From contig NZ_PNRF01000037.1 of the NCBI RefSeq assembly GCF_002879615.1, forward strand, positions 186,001-250,000: 64,000 nucleotides of DNA, in the 5' to 3' direction. The translations under genes and the position numbers were made by a program. Source of the DNA: Billgrantia endophytica (lineage in GTDB: Bacteria; Pseudomonadota; Gammaproteobacteria; Pseudomonadales; Halomonadaceae). Under the pieces are notes generated by a model, which saw only the letters and a list, made by a program, of their open reading frames with translations, was not told the origin of the DNA and did not search any database. Shown here in pieces: positions 44,903 through 53,499 of this stretch (position 1 is the first letter of the stretch; the number at the start of each line of letters is the position of its first letter).

Positions 44903-45430
44903 ATGAGCAACCAGACCCTCAACCCGCGCCCCAGCACTCTCGGCCGCGAGGCCTTTGTCGTCCAGTATGGCGACATCTATGAACACTCCCCCTGGGTAGC
45001 CGACCTGACCTGGCAACGGGGCCTGGGAAACGAGCAGGACACACCGCCCGGGCTGGCTGAGGCCATGGGACAGACGCTGAGAGACGCCACGCCAGAGCAG
45101 CAACTGGAAGTGATCCGCGCGCACCCGGACCTCGCCGGCAAGGCAGCCCTTGCCGGTGAATTGACCGACGACTCGACACGCGAGCAGGCCGGAGCCGGAC
45201 TCGACCAGTGCACTCCCGAAGAGATGGCGCGCTTCGAACGCCTGAACGACGCCTACAAATCACGCTTCGGGTTTCCATTCGTGATGGCCGTCAAGGGCAA
45301 TGACCGCCACGCCATCCTTGCCGCCTTCGAGACACGTCTCGAGAATTCCCGGGACGAGGAGCGCCTCACCGCCATCGAACAGATCAACCGCATTGCCCGC
45401 TTCCGCCTTGAGGCACGCCTCGGGGCCTGA
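44903..45430 (+). CDS. uraD: 2-oxo-4-hydroxy-4-carboxy-5-ureidoimidazoline (OHCU) decarboxylase
   Basis: A 175-residue all-helical enzyme that decarboxylates OHCU to S-allantoin. Landmarks: FVVQYGDIYEHSPWVA, RAHPDLAGKAALAGEL with the catalytic histidine, FERLNDAYKSRFGFPFVMAVKG. ATG 44903 has GCGGAG at a good distance; a longer frame reads through the operator and is not credible. Confidence 0.95.
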   Translation: MSNQTLNPRPSTLGREAFVVQYGDIYEHSPWVADLTWQRGLGNEQDTPPGLAEAMGQTLRDATPEQQLEVIRAHPDLAGKAALAGELTDDSTREQAGAGLDQCTPEEMARFERLNDAYKSRFGFPFVMAVKGNDRHAILAAFETRLENSRDEERLTAIEQINRIARFRLEARLGA

Positions 45431-45435
45431 CGGTC

Positions 45436-45464
45436 GGCAGCGCCGACAGCTTGCCGGCGCTGCC
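45436..45464 (+). terminator. Hairpin after uraD
   Basis: GGCAGCGCCG pairs with CGGCGCTGCC (10 bp, 9-base loop) just past the uraD stop. No T run follows, so termination is uncertain. The rest of the 45431-45675 gap is an A-rich tract (about 45520-45600) with the NCS2 promoter. Confidence 0.55.
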
Positions 45465-45602
45465 GCTGACAGCGGCTATTTCGAGACAGGCCATCCGCAA
45501 CATGACCAAAGGGTCAAAAAATAAAGGCAAGCTACTGAAAAAAAGGAAAAGAAAAAGAAAAGTACAAAAAAATCCACTTATTGTCTTTCAAAAAAAGAAT
45601 GA

Positions 45603-45612
45603 TTGTGTACAT
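45603..45612. promoter_or_regulatory. TTGTGTACAT operator candidate before the NCS2 permease
   Basis: GTGTAC core at 45605-45610, 66 bp upstream of the permease start. It has the same GT-GTAC variation as box 4 in the puuE-hpxA region. Confidence 0.5.
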
Positions 45613-45675
45613 TTTACCCATGGCGTGGTGCCCAAAATAACACCACTGGATACAACAATAAGTGTGAGAGCTAAC

Positions 45676-47067
45676 ATGAACGACACGGAACAGGCTGCCT
45701 CCCAAACGAAGCCGTCGCGCACCATCAACCAGAATCCTGATGCCATGCCGCCGCTCGGCAAGGCCATTCCCCTTGGCTTGCAGCACATCATGGCGATGTT
45801 CGCCGGTAACGTGACACCGCCCATCATCATTGCCGGGGTCATTGGCGCCAGTGCCGGTGAACAGATATTCCTGATCCAGGTCGCCCTGTTCGTGGCCGGG
45901 GTTTCGACACTCATCCAGACCATCGGCGTCGGCCCTTTCGGCGCCCGCCTTCCCATCGTACAAGGCACCAGTTTCGGCTTCCTGCCGGTCGCCCTGCCGC
46001 TGGCCAAGGCCTTCGGCCTGCCGGCGGTGCTCGGGGCATCCTTCGTAGCCGGCCTGCTACAGGTGGTGCTGGGTGCCTTCCTCAAGAAGATCCGCCACTG
46101 GTTCTCACCCGTGGTCACCGGCATCGTGGTGTTGCTGATCGGCATCACCCTGATGCCGGTTGGTTTGAACTACGCCGCCGGTGGCGTTGGCTCGGATGAC
46201 TTCGCCTCACCCACCAACCTGGCGCTGGCGTTCTTCGTGCTGATCGTCACCATCAGCGTGCACCAGTTGGGGCGTGGCTTCATCAAGGCCTCATCGATCC
46301 TGTTCGGCCTGGCGGCCGGCTACCTGGTGGCCATCGCCCTGGGCATGGTGGATTTCACCAACCTTGCCAACGCCGCCTGGTTTTCGGTACCCAAGCCGCT
46401 GGAATACGGCATGCAGTTCTCCATGACAGCCATCGTCGGCATGACGCTGATCATGTTCGTGGTGGGCCTGGAGACCATCGGCAATATCTCGGCCATCACT
46501 ACCGGTGGCGCCGGCCGCCCCGCCAGGGACAAGGAGCTTTCCGGCGGCGTCATGGCCGACGGCGTGGCAACGTCGTTTGCGGCGGTATTCAACACCCTGC
46601 CCAACACCGCCTATGCCCAGAACGTCGGATTGATCACGCTGACGGGCGTAGTGAGCCGTCATGTGGTCACCATCGGTGGCCTGCTGCTGATCGCCATGGG
46701 CCTGTTTCCCAAGCTGGGCGGCCTGGTCGCGGCCATGCCCCATGCGGTACTGGGCGGTGCCGGTATCGTGATGTTCGGCATGATCGCTTCGGCGGGCCTC
46801 AAGATCATTCAGGAGTGCGAACTCGACCAGCGTGCCATGCTCATCATTGCCGTGGCATTGAGCCTGGGCATCGGCCTGCCGGCGGTGGAAGCGATCTCCG
46901 AGACCATGCCCGGCCAGGCCGGCCTGCTGCTGAAGTCCGGTCTCGTGCCGGCCGCCGTGGCTGCATTGGCGCTGGACGCCATCCTGCCTGGCAAGCCGGG
47001 CCGTCAGAAGCCAAATCCCGAAGAGCCGGTGATGACAAAGAGCAAGGGCGCCGAGGCCAACCCCTGA
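45676..47067 (+). CDS. NCS2-family purine permease (urate/xanthine type)
   Basis: A 463-residue permease with about 12-14 hydrophobic segments. The NCS2 signature QNVGLITLTGV and the QGTSFGFLPVALPLA region near segment 3 are present. This type carries xanthine or urate; its position beside uraD, uraH and puuD favours urate. The start at ATG 45676 begins a typical short soluble N-terminus; upstream codons in the frame are lysine-rich low complexity and not part of the family. Confidence 0.9.
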   Translation: MNDTEQAASQTKPSRTINQNPDAMPPLGKAIPLGLQHIMAMFAGNVTPPIIIAGVIGASAGEQIFLIQVALFVAGVSTLIQTIGVGPFGARLPIVQGTSFGFLPVALPLAKAFGLPAVLGASFVAGLLQVVLGAFLKKIRHWFSPVVTGIVVLLIGITLMPVGLNYAAGGVGSDDFASPTNLALAFFVLIVTISVHQLGRGFIKASSILFGLAAGYLVAIALGMVDFTNLANAAWFSVPKPLEYGMQFSMTAIVGMTLIMFVVGLETIGNISAITTGGAGRPARDKELSGGVMADGVATSFAAVFNTLPNTAYAQNVGLITLTGVVSRHVVTIGGLLLIAMGLFPKLGGLVAAMPHAVLGGAGIVMFGMIASAGLKIIQECELDQRAMLIIAVALSLGIGLPAVEAISETMPGQAGLLLKSGLVPAAVAALALDAILPGKPGRQKPNPEEPVMTKSKGAEANP

Positions 47068-47187
47068 TCACATCATGTGCCAGGCGGTGTCCGTCAAGGT
47101 CGCTGACCTTAGGTGGCGTCAAAGGACACACCGCCGATATGGCCCGCTCCCGCCTGGGGTACCGGCACGGCCGCTTCCAGAAACACC

Positions 47188-47210
47188 ACGGGCGCCCTGG
47201 GGGCGCCCGT
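47188..47210 (+). terminator. Hairpin after the NCS2 permease
   Basis: ACGGGCGCCC pairs perfectly with GGGCGCCCGT with a 3-base loop, about 120 bp past the permease stop. An earlier inverted repeat GCGGTGT/ACACCGC (about 47082-47132) is also visible. Little T follows, but the stem is very strong. Confidence 0.6.
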
Positions 47211-47282
47211 GAATTACATCATGTTGACTGCAACAGCATGGACCCATGGCCGATAACGGCTCAAGAACACGCCATTCTGCTC

Positions 47283-47648
47283 CTATTGCTGCACTGCGTC
47301 ATTCTCATCCGCCGGATCGGGCTCGTCGCCCGCTTGAGTACCCTCTTGCCCTTCGATGCCCGCACCACCGGCTTCGCTCGGGTCACTGTCCACCCCATCG
47401 CCGTTAGTTTCGCCACCAGCTCCCGGCTCAGGCTCCTCCTCCCCTTCCCAGTCGGTTTCGCCCTCACCTTCCATGTCACCGGTGTCCGTCGCACCGTTCT
47501 CACCTCCCATGGTGGTTCCGTCATCCTGGTCGGCGGTGGTACCCATCTCCTCCTCTTCGGAATCTGCAGCAAATGCCAAGGGGGCGGCCACCAGGCCAAC
47601 CACCACGCCAAACACGCCAATGCGCTTGAGAAACTCTTGAGACATCAT
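47283..47648 (-). CDS. small exported acidic low-complexity protein
   Basis: A 121-residue protein with a signal peptide (KRIGVFGVVVGLVAAPLAFA, cleaved near residue 28) and a mature part made almost only of Glu, Asp, Gly, Thr and Ala, with no domain I recognise. ATG 47648 (second ATG at 47645) follows GGAG. Strongly acidic secreted proteins are common in halophiles. It might be a cation or water-binding periplasmic protein, but this is a guess. Single-gene unit converging on the NCS2 gene. Confidence 0.7.
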   Translation of the reverse strand: MMSQEFLKRIGVFGVVVGLVAAPLAFAADSEEEEMGTTADQDDGTTMGGENGATDTGDMEGEGETDWEGEEEPEPGAGGETNGDGVDSDPSEAGGAGIEGQEGTQAGDEPDPADENDAVQQ

Positions 47649-48089
47649 GGCCAAATACTCCCTGTTCGAGTGTTTCAATAAATCTTCACTCATACAGCGA
47701 TACCGGAAGGCTGTACCAGTACCGCCCATCCATGCCAAATAACGCACCTCCAAAGCCGTATCGAGCGGTGCCGCTCGACGGTTCGGAACGGCGTCACCCA
47801 ACGCCCTTGACACCGGCTACCGATGCCAAGGCAAGGTGGTAGCGAACCACCGTGCTGCCAGCACAAGGACGATGAGTCATCTACAAGATAGTGCGTCCAT
47901 ATACCCATTGACATATAGCCGGCATGAAATCAGCAAAAGGTATAAATTAACGTGTTTTAAATAAATGAAGCTTCATTTAGCCAATGGGCCAACCCGCCTC
48001 CTTGCCGTCCAAACAAGCCACGGACAAGAAGGAATAAGCCGCCGTGCCTCTCTACACTGAAACGAGAATACCCGATCAGGAGGATTTCC
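47649..48089. promoter_or_regulatory. Intergenic region with a 16-base perfect palindrome
   Basis: The 441-bp gap between two divergent genes holds no gene I can support. AAATGAAGCTTCATTT at 47963-47978 is a perfect palindrome 112 bp before the phosphoribosyltransferase start, in an A+T-rich stretch; it may be an operator or promoter element. Confidence 0.5.
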
Positions 48090-48707
48090 ATGTTTCGTGA
48101 CCGTCTGGACGCCGCTGAGCGGCTCGCGCATGAACTCGAAACGGTCAAGGGCCAGAACCCGCTGATACTGGCCATCCCGCGAGGCGGCGTTCCCATGGGA
48201 CGCTACCTCGCCGATGCGCTTGAAGGAGAGCTCGACGTGGTTCTGGTGCGCAAGGTCGGGGCACCGGGCAACCCTGAATTCGCCATTGGCGCCGTCAGTG
48301 AGGATGGCAGCGTACACCTGGACGAGGCTGCGGCACGTTTGTGCAGCGATGACTGGCTTGCCAGCGAGATCACGCGCCAACGCGAACTGATCAAGACCCG
48401 CCGCAGCCACTACACACCGATCCGCCCTCCTATCGACCCGGCTGGACGAATCGTTGTCGTCGTGGACGATGGCAGCGCCACGGGGGCCACCATGGCAGCC
48501 GCGCTGGCAACCCTGCGCCAGCGGAACCCCCAGCGCCTGATCGCAGCACTGGGGGTGGGGTCGCGGGATGCCCTCGCCCACCTGAAAACCCTGGCAGACG
48601 ACGTCGTCTGCCTGGCAGCGCCTTCCCACTTCCAGGCCGTGGGGCAATTCTTTGACGACTTCGCCCAGGTAAGGGATGAGGACGTGTTGGACCTTCTGCC
48701 CCCGTAG
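48090..48707 (+). CDS. phosphoribosyltransferase-domain protein
   Basis: A 205-residue type-I PRTase-like protein. The PRPP-binding motif is VVVVDDGSATGATM, and the N-terminal IPRGGVPMGRYLADAL and VRKVGAPGNPEFAIGAV are typical of the predicted phosphoribosyltransferases found near stress or hydrolase genes. The base it acts on, if any, is unknown. Excellent Shine-Dalgarno (AGGAGG) before ATG 48090. Stands alone. Confidence 0.85.
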   Translation: MFRDRLDAAERLAHELETVKGQNPLILAIPRGGVPMGRYLADALEGELDVVLVRKVGAPGNPEFAIGAVSEDGSVHLDEAAARLCSDDWLASEITRQRELIKTRRSHYTPIRPPIDPAGRIVVVVDDGSATGATMAAALATLRQRNPQRLIAALGVGSRDALAHLKTLADDVVCLAAPSHFQAVGQFFDDFAQVRDEDVLDLLPP

Positions 48708-48756
48708 CAGGAGGAAACGATTTTCGGCCCAATGCAACAACGCGGCGCAGCAAAAA

Positions 48757-48784
48757 GGGCCGGCGCCCCTTGGAGCGCCGGCCC
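48757..48784 (-). terminator. Terminator after the phasin gene
   Basis: GGGCCGGCGC pairs with GCGCCGGCCC (10 bp); on the minus strand it runs into TTTTTG, a good intrinsic terminator. On the plus strand the stem could also end the phosphoribosyltransferase message. Confidence 0.75.
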
Positions 48785-48814
48785 TGATGTCATGGCCGCA
48801 TGCTTACCTTCGAC

Positions 48815-49174
48815 TTACTTGGCTGAGCTTGCCGTCTTGACGTTCTCTTCGGCCAGCTTCTGACCCTTCTGCAGGAATTCCTGGCCAAGGGTCACGACTT
48901 TTCGGGTATCGCCCTGCAGACGCTCGCCCAGATCCTGAGCGACTTTCTGCTGCGATTCCACGACCTGCTTGAGGCCTTCGGCATCCTTGATGTCGGACCA
49001 GGCCCGCGCCTGTGCCAGGCTCAGTTCGGTATAGGTACGAACCGCATTCAACTGGGTAGCCAGCAACTTCTCGCAGTACTCCAGTGTAAGCGAACCATAG
49101 GCACGCGCCGGGGTAATGAACAGGGCTTCGAACTGCTGGGTAGCTTTTTCGGTGGCTTTTTCGGACTTGCTCAT
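48815..49174 (-). CDS. phasin family protein
   Basis: A 119-residue, helix-rich protein typical of phasins, which coat polyhydroxyalkanoate granules: FEALFITPARAYGSLTLEYCEKLLATQLNA near the start, then amphipathic helices. The Shine-Dalgarno GGAGGTG is optimal. Polyhydroxyalkanoate storage is usual in Halomonas, which agrees with the organism guess. The PHA synthase is not in the window. Confidence 0.85.
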   Translation of the reverse strand: MSKSEKATEKATQQFEALFITPARAYGSLTLEYCEKLLATQLNAVRTYTELSLAQARAWSDIKDAEGLKQVVESQQKVAQDLGERLQGDTRKVVTLGQEFLQKGQKLAEENVKTASSAK

Positions 49175-49276
49175 GGAACACCTCCAGTATGCTTCGTGTG
49201 GTCAAGGCAGCTCCGCTCCGAAACCGCCTTGCTGCAGTGCAGCATAGCAGGCCGTTTTGTGCATCGCAACACGTTT

Positions 49277-49966
49277 TCAGCGCTGTCCGAACAGGTGCCT
49301 CCTGGCTTCCTCGTCCATCTCCACCCCGTTCTGTGGGTTGATCTCCTCGGCACGGGCATAGGCACGGGCAACCGCCGGGCGAGCCTCGACATTGCGGAAC
49401 CAACGCAGCAGGTTAGGGAACTCCTCGATATCCAGCCCCTGTTTTTCATAAGGCTTGATCCAGGGCCATATGGCCATGTCGGCAATGGAATACTTGTCTC
49501 CTCCGACATACTCGTGATCCTCGAGCCGCTGGTCGAGCACCCCATAGAGTCGCGCCGTCTCACGAAGGTATCGTTCGATGGCGTAGTCAATCTTCTCGGG
49601 AGCGTAGTTGCGGAAATGATGGTTCTGCCCGGCCATGGGACCAAGCCCGCCCATCTGCCAGTACAGCCATTGCAGTACCACGTAACGCTCACGTCCTGCT
49701 CTGGGAAGAAAGTCGCCGGTCTTGTCGGCCAGGTATTCGAGAATGACCCCGGATTCGAACAGAGACAGCGGCTGGCCGCCATCCGCCGGGGCACAGTCGA
49801 CAATGGCAGGGATGCGGTTATTGGGTGCTATTTCGAGAAACGACGGAGCGAATTGTTCGCCGCGGCCAATATTGATTGGATGGAGCTCGTAGTCGAGCCC
49901 CGTTTCCTCGAGGAAGATCGTGATCTTGTGACCATTGGGTGTGGTCCAGTAATAGAGTTCGACCAT
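49277..49966 (-). CDS. glutathione S-transferase, YfcG/Nu-class-like
   Basis: A 229-residue GST: N-terminal thioredoxin fold opening VELYYWTTPNGHKITIFLEE, with NNRIPAIVD (cis-proline) and LFESGVILEYLADKTG, then a helical domain with GPMAGQNHHFRNYAPEKIDYAI. The pattern is that of YfcG/YghU disulfide-bond reductases. AGGAGG precedes ATG 49966. Second gene of a two-GST pair. Confidence 0.9.
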   Translation of the reverse strand: MVELYYWTTPNGHKITIFLEETGLDYELHPINIGRGEQFAPSFLEIAPNNRIPAIVDCAPADGGQPLSLFESGVILEYLADKTGDFLPRAGRERYVVLQWLYWQMGGLGPMAGQNHHFRNYAPEKIDYAIERYLRETARLYGVLDQRLEDHEYVGGDKYSIADMAIWPWIKPYEKQGLDIEEFPNLLRWFRNVEARPAVARAYARAEEINPQNGVEMDEEARRHLFGQR

Positions 49967-50026
49967 GGCAACCTCCTGTACAGGTAGACACCTTCCTGAG
50001 CCACCACTTGGCTATCTGCCCGCCTA

Positions 50027-50734
50027 TCAGCGGTAGGCACCCTGGATGTCGGTGATGCGCATGGCATTGCGCCCCAAGCCATCGTGAAGATCAAGCATGC
50101 GCTCCAGCCAGGCGTGTACCGGATCGGCGTTGGAGACCAGGTCGGCACTGGAGACCACGCGCGCCCACAGGAAATTGCCGAACAGGATATAGTCCGCACC
50201 GGCGGGTGCGCTGCCGTCAACGAAGTCCGCATCACCGAGGCAGGCACGCAGCGGCTCCAGGGCCGCATCCAGTTGCGTCAGCCCTTTGGCCGGTGAATGG
50301 AATTCCTCGAGGGTGCGACCGAAGCGCTTCTCACGCGTCTCACGGAAGTAGGCGCGGTCCTTGGGGTGGATGGCATTGAGCAGATCCATGACGATGGTAC
50401 GCATCATGGCGGGCGCCAGGGAACGTTCGGCATAGTACTTGAAGAAGCGTGCCCGGGACTCGGCCATGCCATCCCCCAGCAGCGGCGCCTCGGGATAGGT
50501 GCGATCCAGGTAGCGCAGAATGTCGTAGCTATCGACGACGGTCACGTCACCATCGACCAGTACCGGCACCTTGTCATGGCCGGCGAAGGTCAATGCCTCC
50601 TTCTCGGTGAATCGCCAAGGCCGCGTTTCCACGTCCAGCCCCTTGTGGGCCAGCGCATAGCGAACACGCCAGCAGTAGGGCGAGAAGCGCAGCCCCTCGT
50701 CGATGCCGCAGAGATCGTAAAGGACCCTTGCCAT
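50027..50734 (-). CDS. glutathione S-transferase, LigE/beta-etherase-like
   Basis: A 235-residue GST. N-terminal SPYCWRVRYALAHKGLDVE and KVPVLVDGDVTVVDSYDILRYLDRTYP resemble the beta-etherase-like GST group (LigE relatives). That resemblance does not prove ether cleavage; many members have unknown substrates. ATG 50734 after GGAGG is preferred over an ATG 18 bases upstream. 60 bp separate it from the YfcG-like GST, and they are probably co-transcribed. Confidence 0.85.
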   Translation of the reverse strand: MARVLYDLCGIDEGLRFSPYCWRVRYALAHKGLDVETRPWRFTEKEALTFAGHDKVPVLVDGDVTVVDSYDILRYLDRTYPEAPLLGDGMAESRARFFKYYAERSLAPAMMRTIVMDLLNAIHPKDRAYFRETREKRFGRTLEEFHSPAKGLTQLDAALEPLRACLGDADFVDGSAPAGADYILFGNFLWARVVSSADLVSNADPVHAWLERMLDLHDGLGRNAMRITDIQGAYR

Positions 50735-51102
50735 GCCGCCTCCCGGTTTCAATCAATGATCGTCAGTCGATAGTGCCAGCCTTTGCCGGGTATTGCCATC
50801 GACTCTCAGCGGGCTGATCAGGCAGCTAAAGACTTGTCCATTAGTCTAACCTTTTCAAGGTTGCCAGCCAGGACAAGAACTCAAAAAAAAATTATAACAT
50901 AATGTTTTTCATGTCTTTTTATAAATAATGCATTAGCGATACATTCGAAAAACATTGGTCATACCAATTATCCAGGAATGGCATCCTTAACGCCGTCTCC
51001 GTATCTTCCCATGACGCACGACGACCGTGGGAATTTACGACACGGCCCGCCAATCGTTCCTACTGCCTAAACACCAACAAGACTGCGAGGTAACGTCAGC
51101 TC
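50735..51102. promoter_or_regulatory. Intergenic control region upstream of lactate permease
   Basis: The 368-bp gap holds no gene. It has a strongly A+T-rich block (about 50880-50945) and a PdhR/LldR-type operator at 50954-50968. Confidence 0.6.
50954..50968. promoter_or_regulatory. ATTGGTCATACCAAT box (PdhR/LldR-type operator)
   Basis: The site fits the known ATTGGTNNNACCAAT consensus of the FCD-GntR regulators PdhR and LldR exactly. It lies 135 bp upstream of a lactate permease gene, where such control makes sense. The regulator gene is not in the window. Confidence 0.7.
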
Positions 51103-52803
51103 ATGACGGATACGACACTTGCTCTACTTGCCTTCACGCCGCTGGTGCTCGCTGGTGTGCTGCTGATCGGGCTGCGCATGCCGGCCAAGACCGCCATGCC
51201 GGCGGTCTACGTGGTCACCGCGCTGATTGCCCTGTTCGCCTGGGACATGACCTTCACCCGGGTCATCGCCTCCTCGCTGCAGGGCCTGATACTCACCGTC
51301 TCTATCCTGTGGATCATCTTCGGCGCCATTCTGCTGTTGAATGCCATGAAGTACTCGGGAGGCATCGCCGCCATTCGCAACGGCTTCTCGGGCATCAGCC
51401 CCGACCGTCGGGTGCAGGCGATCATCGTCGCCTGGCTGTTCGGCTGCTTCATCGAGGGCGCCTCCGGCTTCGGCACCCCCGCCGCCGTGGCCGCACCGCT
51501 GATGGTGGCGCTGGGCTTCCCGGCCCTGGCCGCCGTGGTCGTCGGCATGATGATCCAGTCCACCCCGGTCTCCTTCGGTGCCGTGGGCACACCGATCGTG
51601 GTGGGTGTCACCGGGGGCGTGAACCAGAGCGCCATTACCGAGCGTCTGACCGCCGAGGGCGCCACCTGGGCCGAATACTTCCGCCTGATCACCGCCGAAG
51701 TCGCCATCGTCCACGGTATCGTCGGCATCCTGATGCCGCTGATCATGGTGGTGATCATGGTGCGTTTCTTCGGTGCCAACCGCTCGTGGAAGGAAGGCCT
51801 CTCCATCACGCCGTTCGCCATCTTCTCGGGCGTGGCCTTCGTGGTCCCCTATGTACTGGCCGGCGTGCTGCTGGGGCCGGAGTTCCCGTCGATGATCGGC
51901 GCCATGGTGGGTCTGGCCATTGTCGTGCCCGCCGCCCGCCGCGGTTTCCTGATTCCCAAGGACACCTGGGACTTCCCGCCACGCGAAGCCTGGCTGGATG
52001 AGTGGATCGGCAAGTTCGAGATCAAGCTGGACGACATGGCCGGCAAGACGCCGCTGTCCACCGCCATGGGCTGGGTGCCCTATGTGCTGCTGGCCGTGCT
52101 GCTGGTCATCTCGCGCACCGTGGAGCCGGTTCGCAGCGCGCTGAACTCGCTCACTTTCGGCTGGAGCAACATCCTGGGCGAAGCCGGCGTCTCGGGCAGC
52201 CTCGAACCGCTCTACCTGCCAGGCGGGATTCTGGTCTTCGTGGTACTGCTCACCGCCCTGATCCATCGCATGCGCGCCACTGAACTCAAGGCCGCCTTCA
52301 GCGAGTCGTCCCGCACCATCCTCGGCGCCGGTTTCGTGCTGATCTTCACCATTCCCATGGTGAGGATCCTGATCAACTCCGGCGTCAACGGAGCCGACCT
52401 GGTCTCGATGCCGGTGGCCATGGCGCAGTTCGTCGCCAACGGGGTGGGTGATGTCTATCCGTTCTTCGCTCCTGCCGTGGGTGCTCTTGGGGCCTTCATT
52501 GCCGGCTCCAACACCGCCGCCAACCTGATGCTGGCCGAGTTCCAGTTCAACGTGGCCGAAGCGCTCGGCGTCTCCACCGCGATGATGGTGGCCTTGCAGG
52601 CCGTGGGCGCTGCCGCCGGCAACATGATCGCCATCCACAACGTGGTGGCGGCCTCCGCCACCGTGGGCCTGCTGGGTCGCGAAGGCACGACGATCCGCAA
52701 GACCATCCTGCCGACGATCTACTACCTGGTGTTCACCGGCGCCATCGCCATGATCGCCATCTATGTGATCGGAGTCAGCGACCCGCTGATGGGTGCTGGC
52801 TGA
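51103..52803 (+). CDS. lldP: L-lactate permease (LctP family)
   Basis: A 566-residue, very hydrophobic carrier with about 13-14 membrane segments. LctP signatures: [41 protein letters not shown], and [22 protein letters not shown]. It imports lactate and related 2-hydroxy acids such as glycolate by proton symport. A GAGGT lies 15 bases before ATG 51103, a rather long spacing. No lactate dehydrogenase gene is adjacent, though the D-2-hydroxyacid dehydrogenase at 53500 is nearby. Confidence 0.95.
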   Translation: MTDTTLALLAFTPLVLAGVLLIGLRMPAKTAMPAVYVVTALIALFAWDMTFTRVIASSLQGLILTVSILWIIFGAILLLNAMKYSGGIAAIRNGFSGISPDRRVQAIIVAWLFGCFIEGASGFGTPAAVAAPLMVALGFPALAAVVVGMMIQSTPVSFGAVGTPIVVGVTGGVNQSAITERLTAEGATWAEYFRLITAEVAIVHGIVGILMPLIMVVIMVRFFGANRSWKEGLSITPFAIFSGVAFVVPYVLAGVLLGPEFPSMIGAMVGLAIVVPAARRGFLIPKDTWDFPPREAWLDEWIGKFEIKLDDMAGKTPLSTAMGWVPYVLLAVLLVISRTVEPVRSALNSLTFGWSNILGEAGVSGSLEPLYLPGGILVFVVLLTALIHRMRATELKAAFSESSRTILGAGFVLIFTIPMVRILINSGVNGADLVSMPVAMAQFVANGVGDVYPFFAPAVGALGAFIAGSNTAANLMLAEFQFNVAEALGVSTAMMVALQAVGAAAGNMIAIHNVVAASATVGLLGREGTTIRKTILPTIYYLVFTGAIAMIAIYVIGVSDPLMGAG

Positions 52804-52822
52804 CGCCTGCCCTAGCCACGAA

Positions 52823-52866
52823 AAGCCCCCATGGCCCCTGAACTACACCCAGGGCCGTGGGGGCTT
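52823..52866. terminator. Bidirectional terminator between lldP and the gamma-CA-like gene
   Basis: AAGCCCCCATGGCCC pairs with GGGCCGTGGGGGCTT (one mismatch, 14-base loop). The A/T ends serve both convergent genes. Confidence 0.8.
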
Positions 52867-52887
52867 GTACTTTGGATCGTCAGGGCT

Positions 52888-53412
52888 TCAGCCGATGCGC
52901 TTGAGCTCCCGGGAATGGCGACCGCCGCGCTCGACGTAGCCGGCGGCGTTCTTCTTCAGGCCTTCGATAGCCTCGAAAGAGAGTTCCCTGATCACCTTGG
53001 CTGGCGCACCAACGATCAGCGAGTTGTCGGGAAATCTCGCCCCCTCCTTGACCACCGCCCCGGCGGCCACCAGGCAGTTCCGGCCAACCACCGCACCGTT
53101 GAGGATCACCGCCTGGATGCCGACCAGGCTGCCATCGCCGATGGTGCAGCCGTGCAGCATCGCCTGGTGCCCCACTGTCACACCCTTACCGACGGTCAGG
53201 GGAAAGCCGGGATCGGCATGAAGCACTGCACCGTCCTGGATGTTGCTCTCCTCGCCAACCTCAAGATGATCGGTGTCCCCGCGCAGCACCGCTTGGTACC
53301 AGATGCTGACATGGCGCCTCAGGGTCACCTGGCCTATCACGTCGGCTGTCTCGGCGATGTAGACCTCCTCGTGGATGTCCGGTCGATGTTCCCCATACTG
53401 ATAGATCGCCAT
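52888..53412 (-). CDS. gamma-carbonic anhydrase family protein (hexapeptide repeat)
   Basis: A 174-residue left-handed beta-helix protein with hexapeptide repeats (VIGQVTLRRHVSIWYQAVLRGD onward) and the metal-binding histidines of the family in LHADPG and VTVGHQAMLHGC. Homologues YrdA/PaaY/CaiE have varied or unknown roles, so activity is open. ATG 53412 follows AGGAGGAG. It follows the FAD/Fe-S dehydrogenase gene by 87 bp and may be the last gene of that transcript. Confidence 0.9.
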   Translation of the reverse strand: MAIYQYGEHRPDIHEEVYIAETADVIGQVTLRRHVSIWYQAVLRGDTDHLEVGEESNIQDGAVLHADPGFPLTVGKGVTVGHQAMLHGCTIGDGSLVGIQAVILNGAVVGRNCLVAAGAVVKEGARFPDNSLIVGAPAKVIRELSFEAIEGLKKNAAGYVERGGRHSRELKRIG

Positions 53413-53499
53413 GATGCTCTCCTCCTGTCACGTGCCTGATTGCCACCCTAGGCGGCATGCGTTGCGAAGTGGCTCTTGAAGGTTGGTGCCAGCGCCGGA

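Noticed and set aside
45511..45600. Lysine-rich N-terminal extension of the NCS2 permease (in-frame from 45451)
   Set aside because: The A-rich tract is promoter DNA containing an operator-like box. The family start fits ATG 45676.
51124..52638. A 504-codon frame on the minus strand opposite the lactate permease
   Set aside because: His/Gly/Asp-rich composition without domains, fully inside a certain gene; an antisense artefact.
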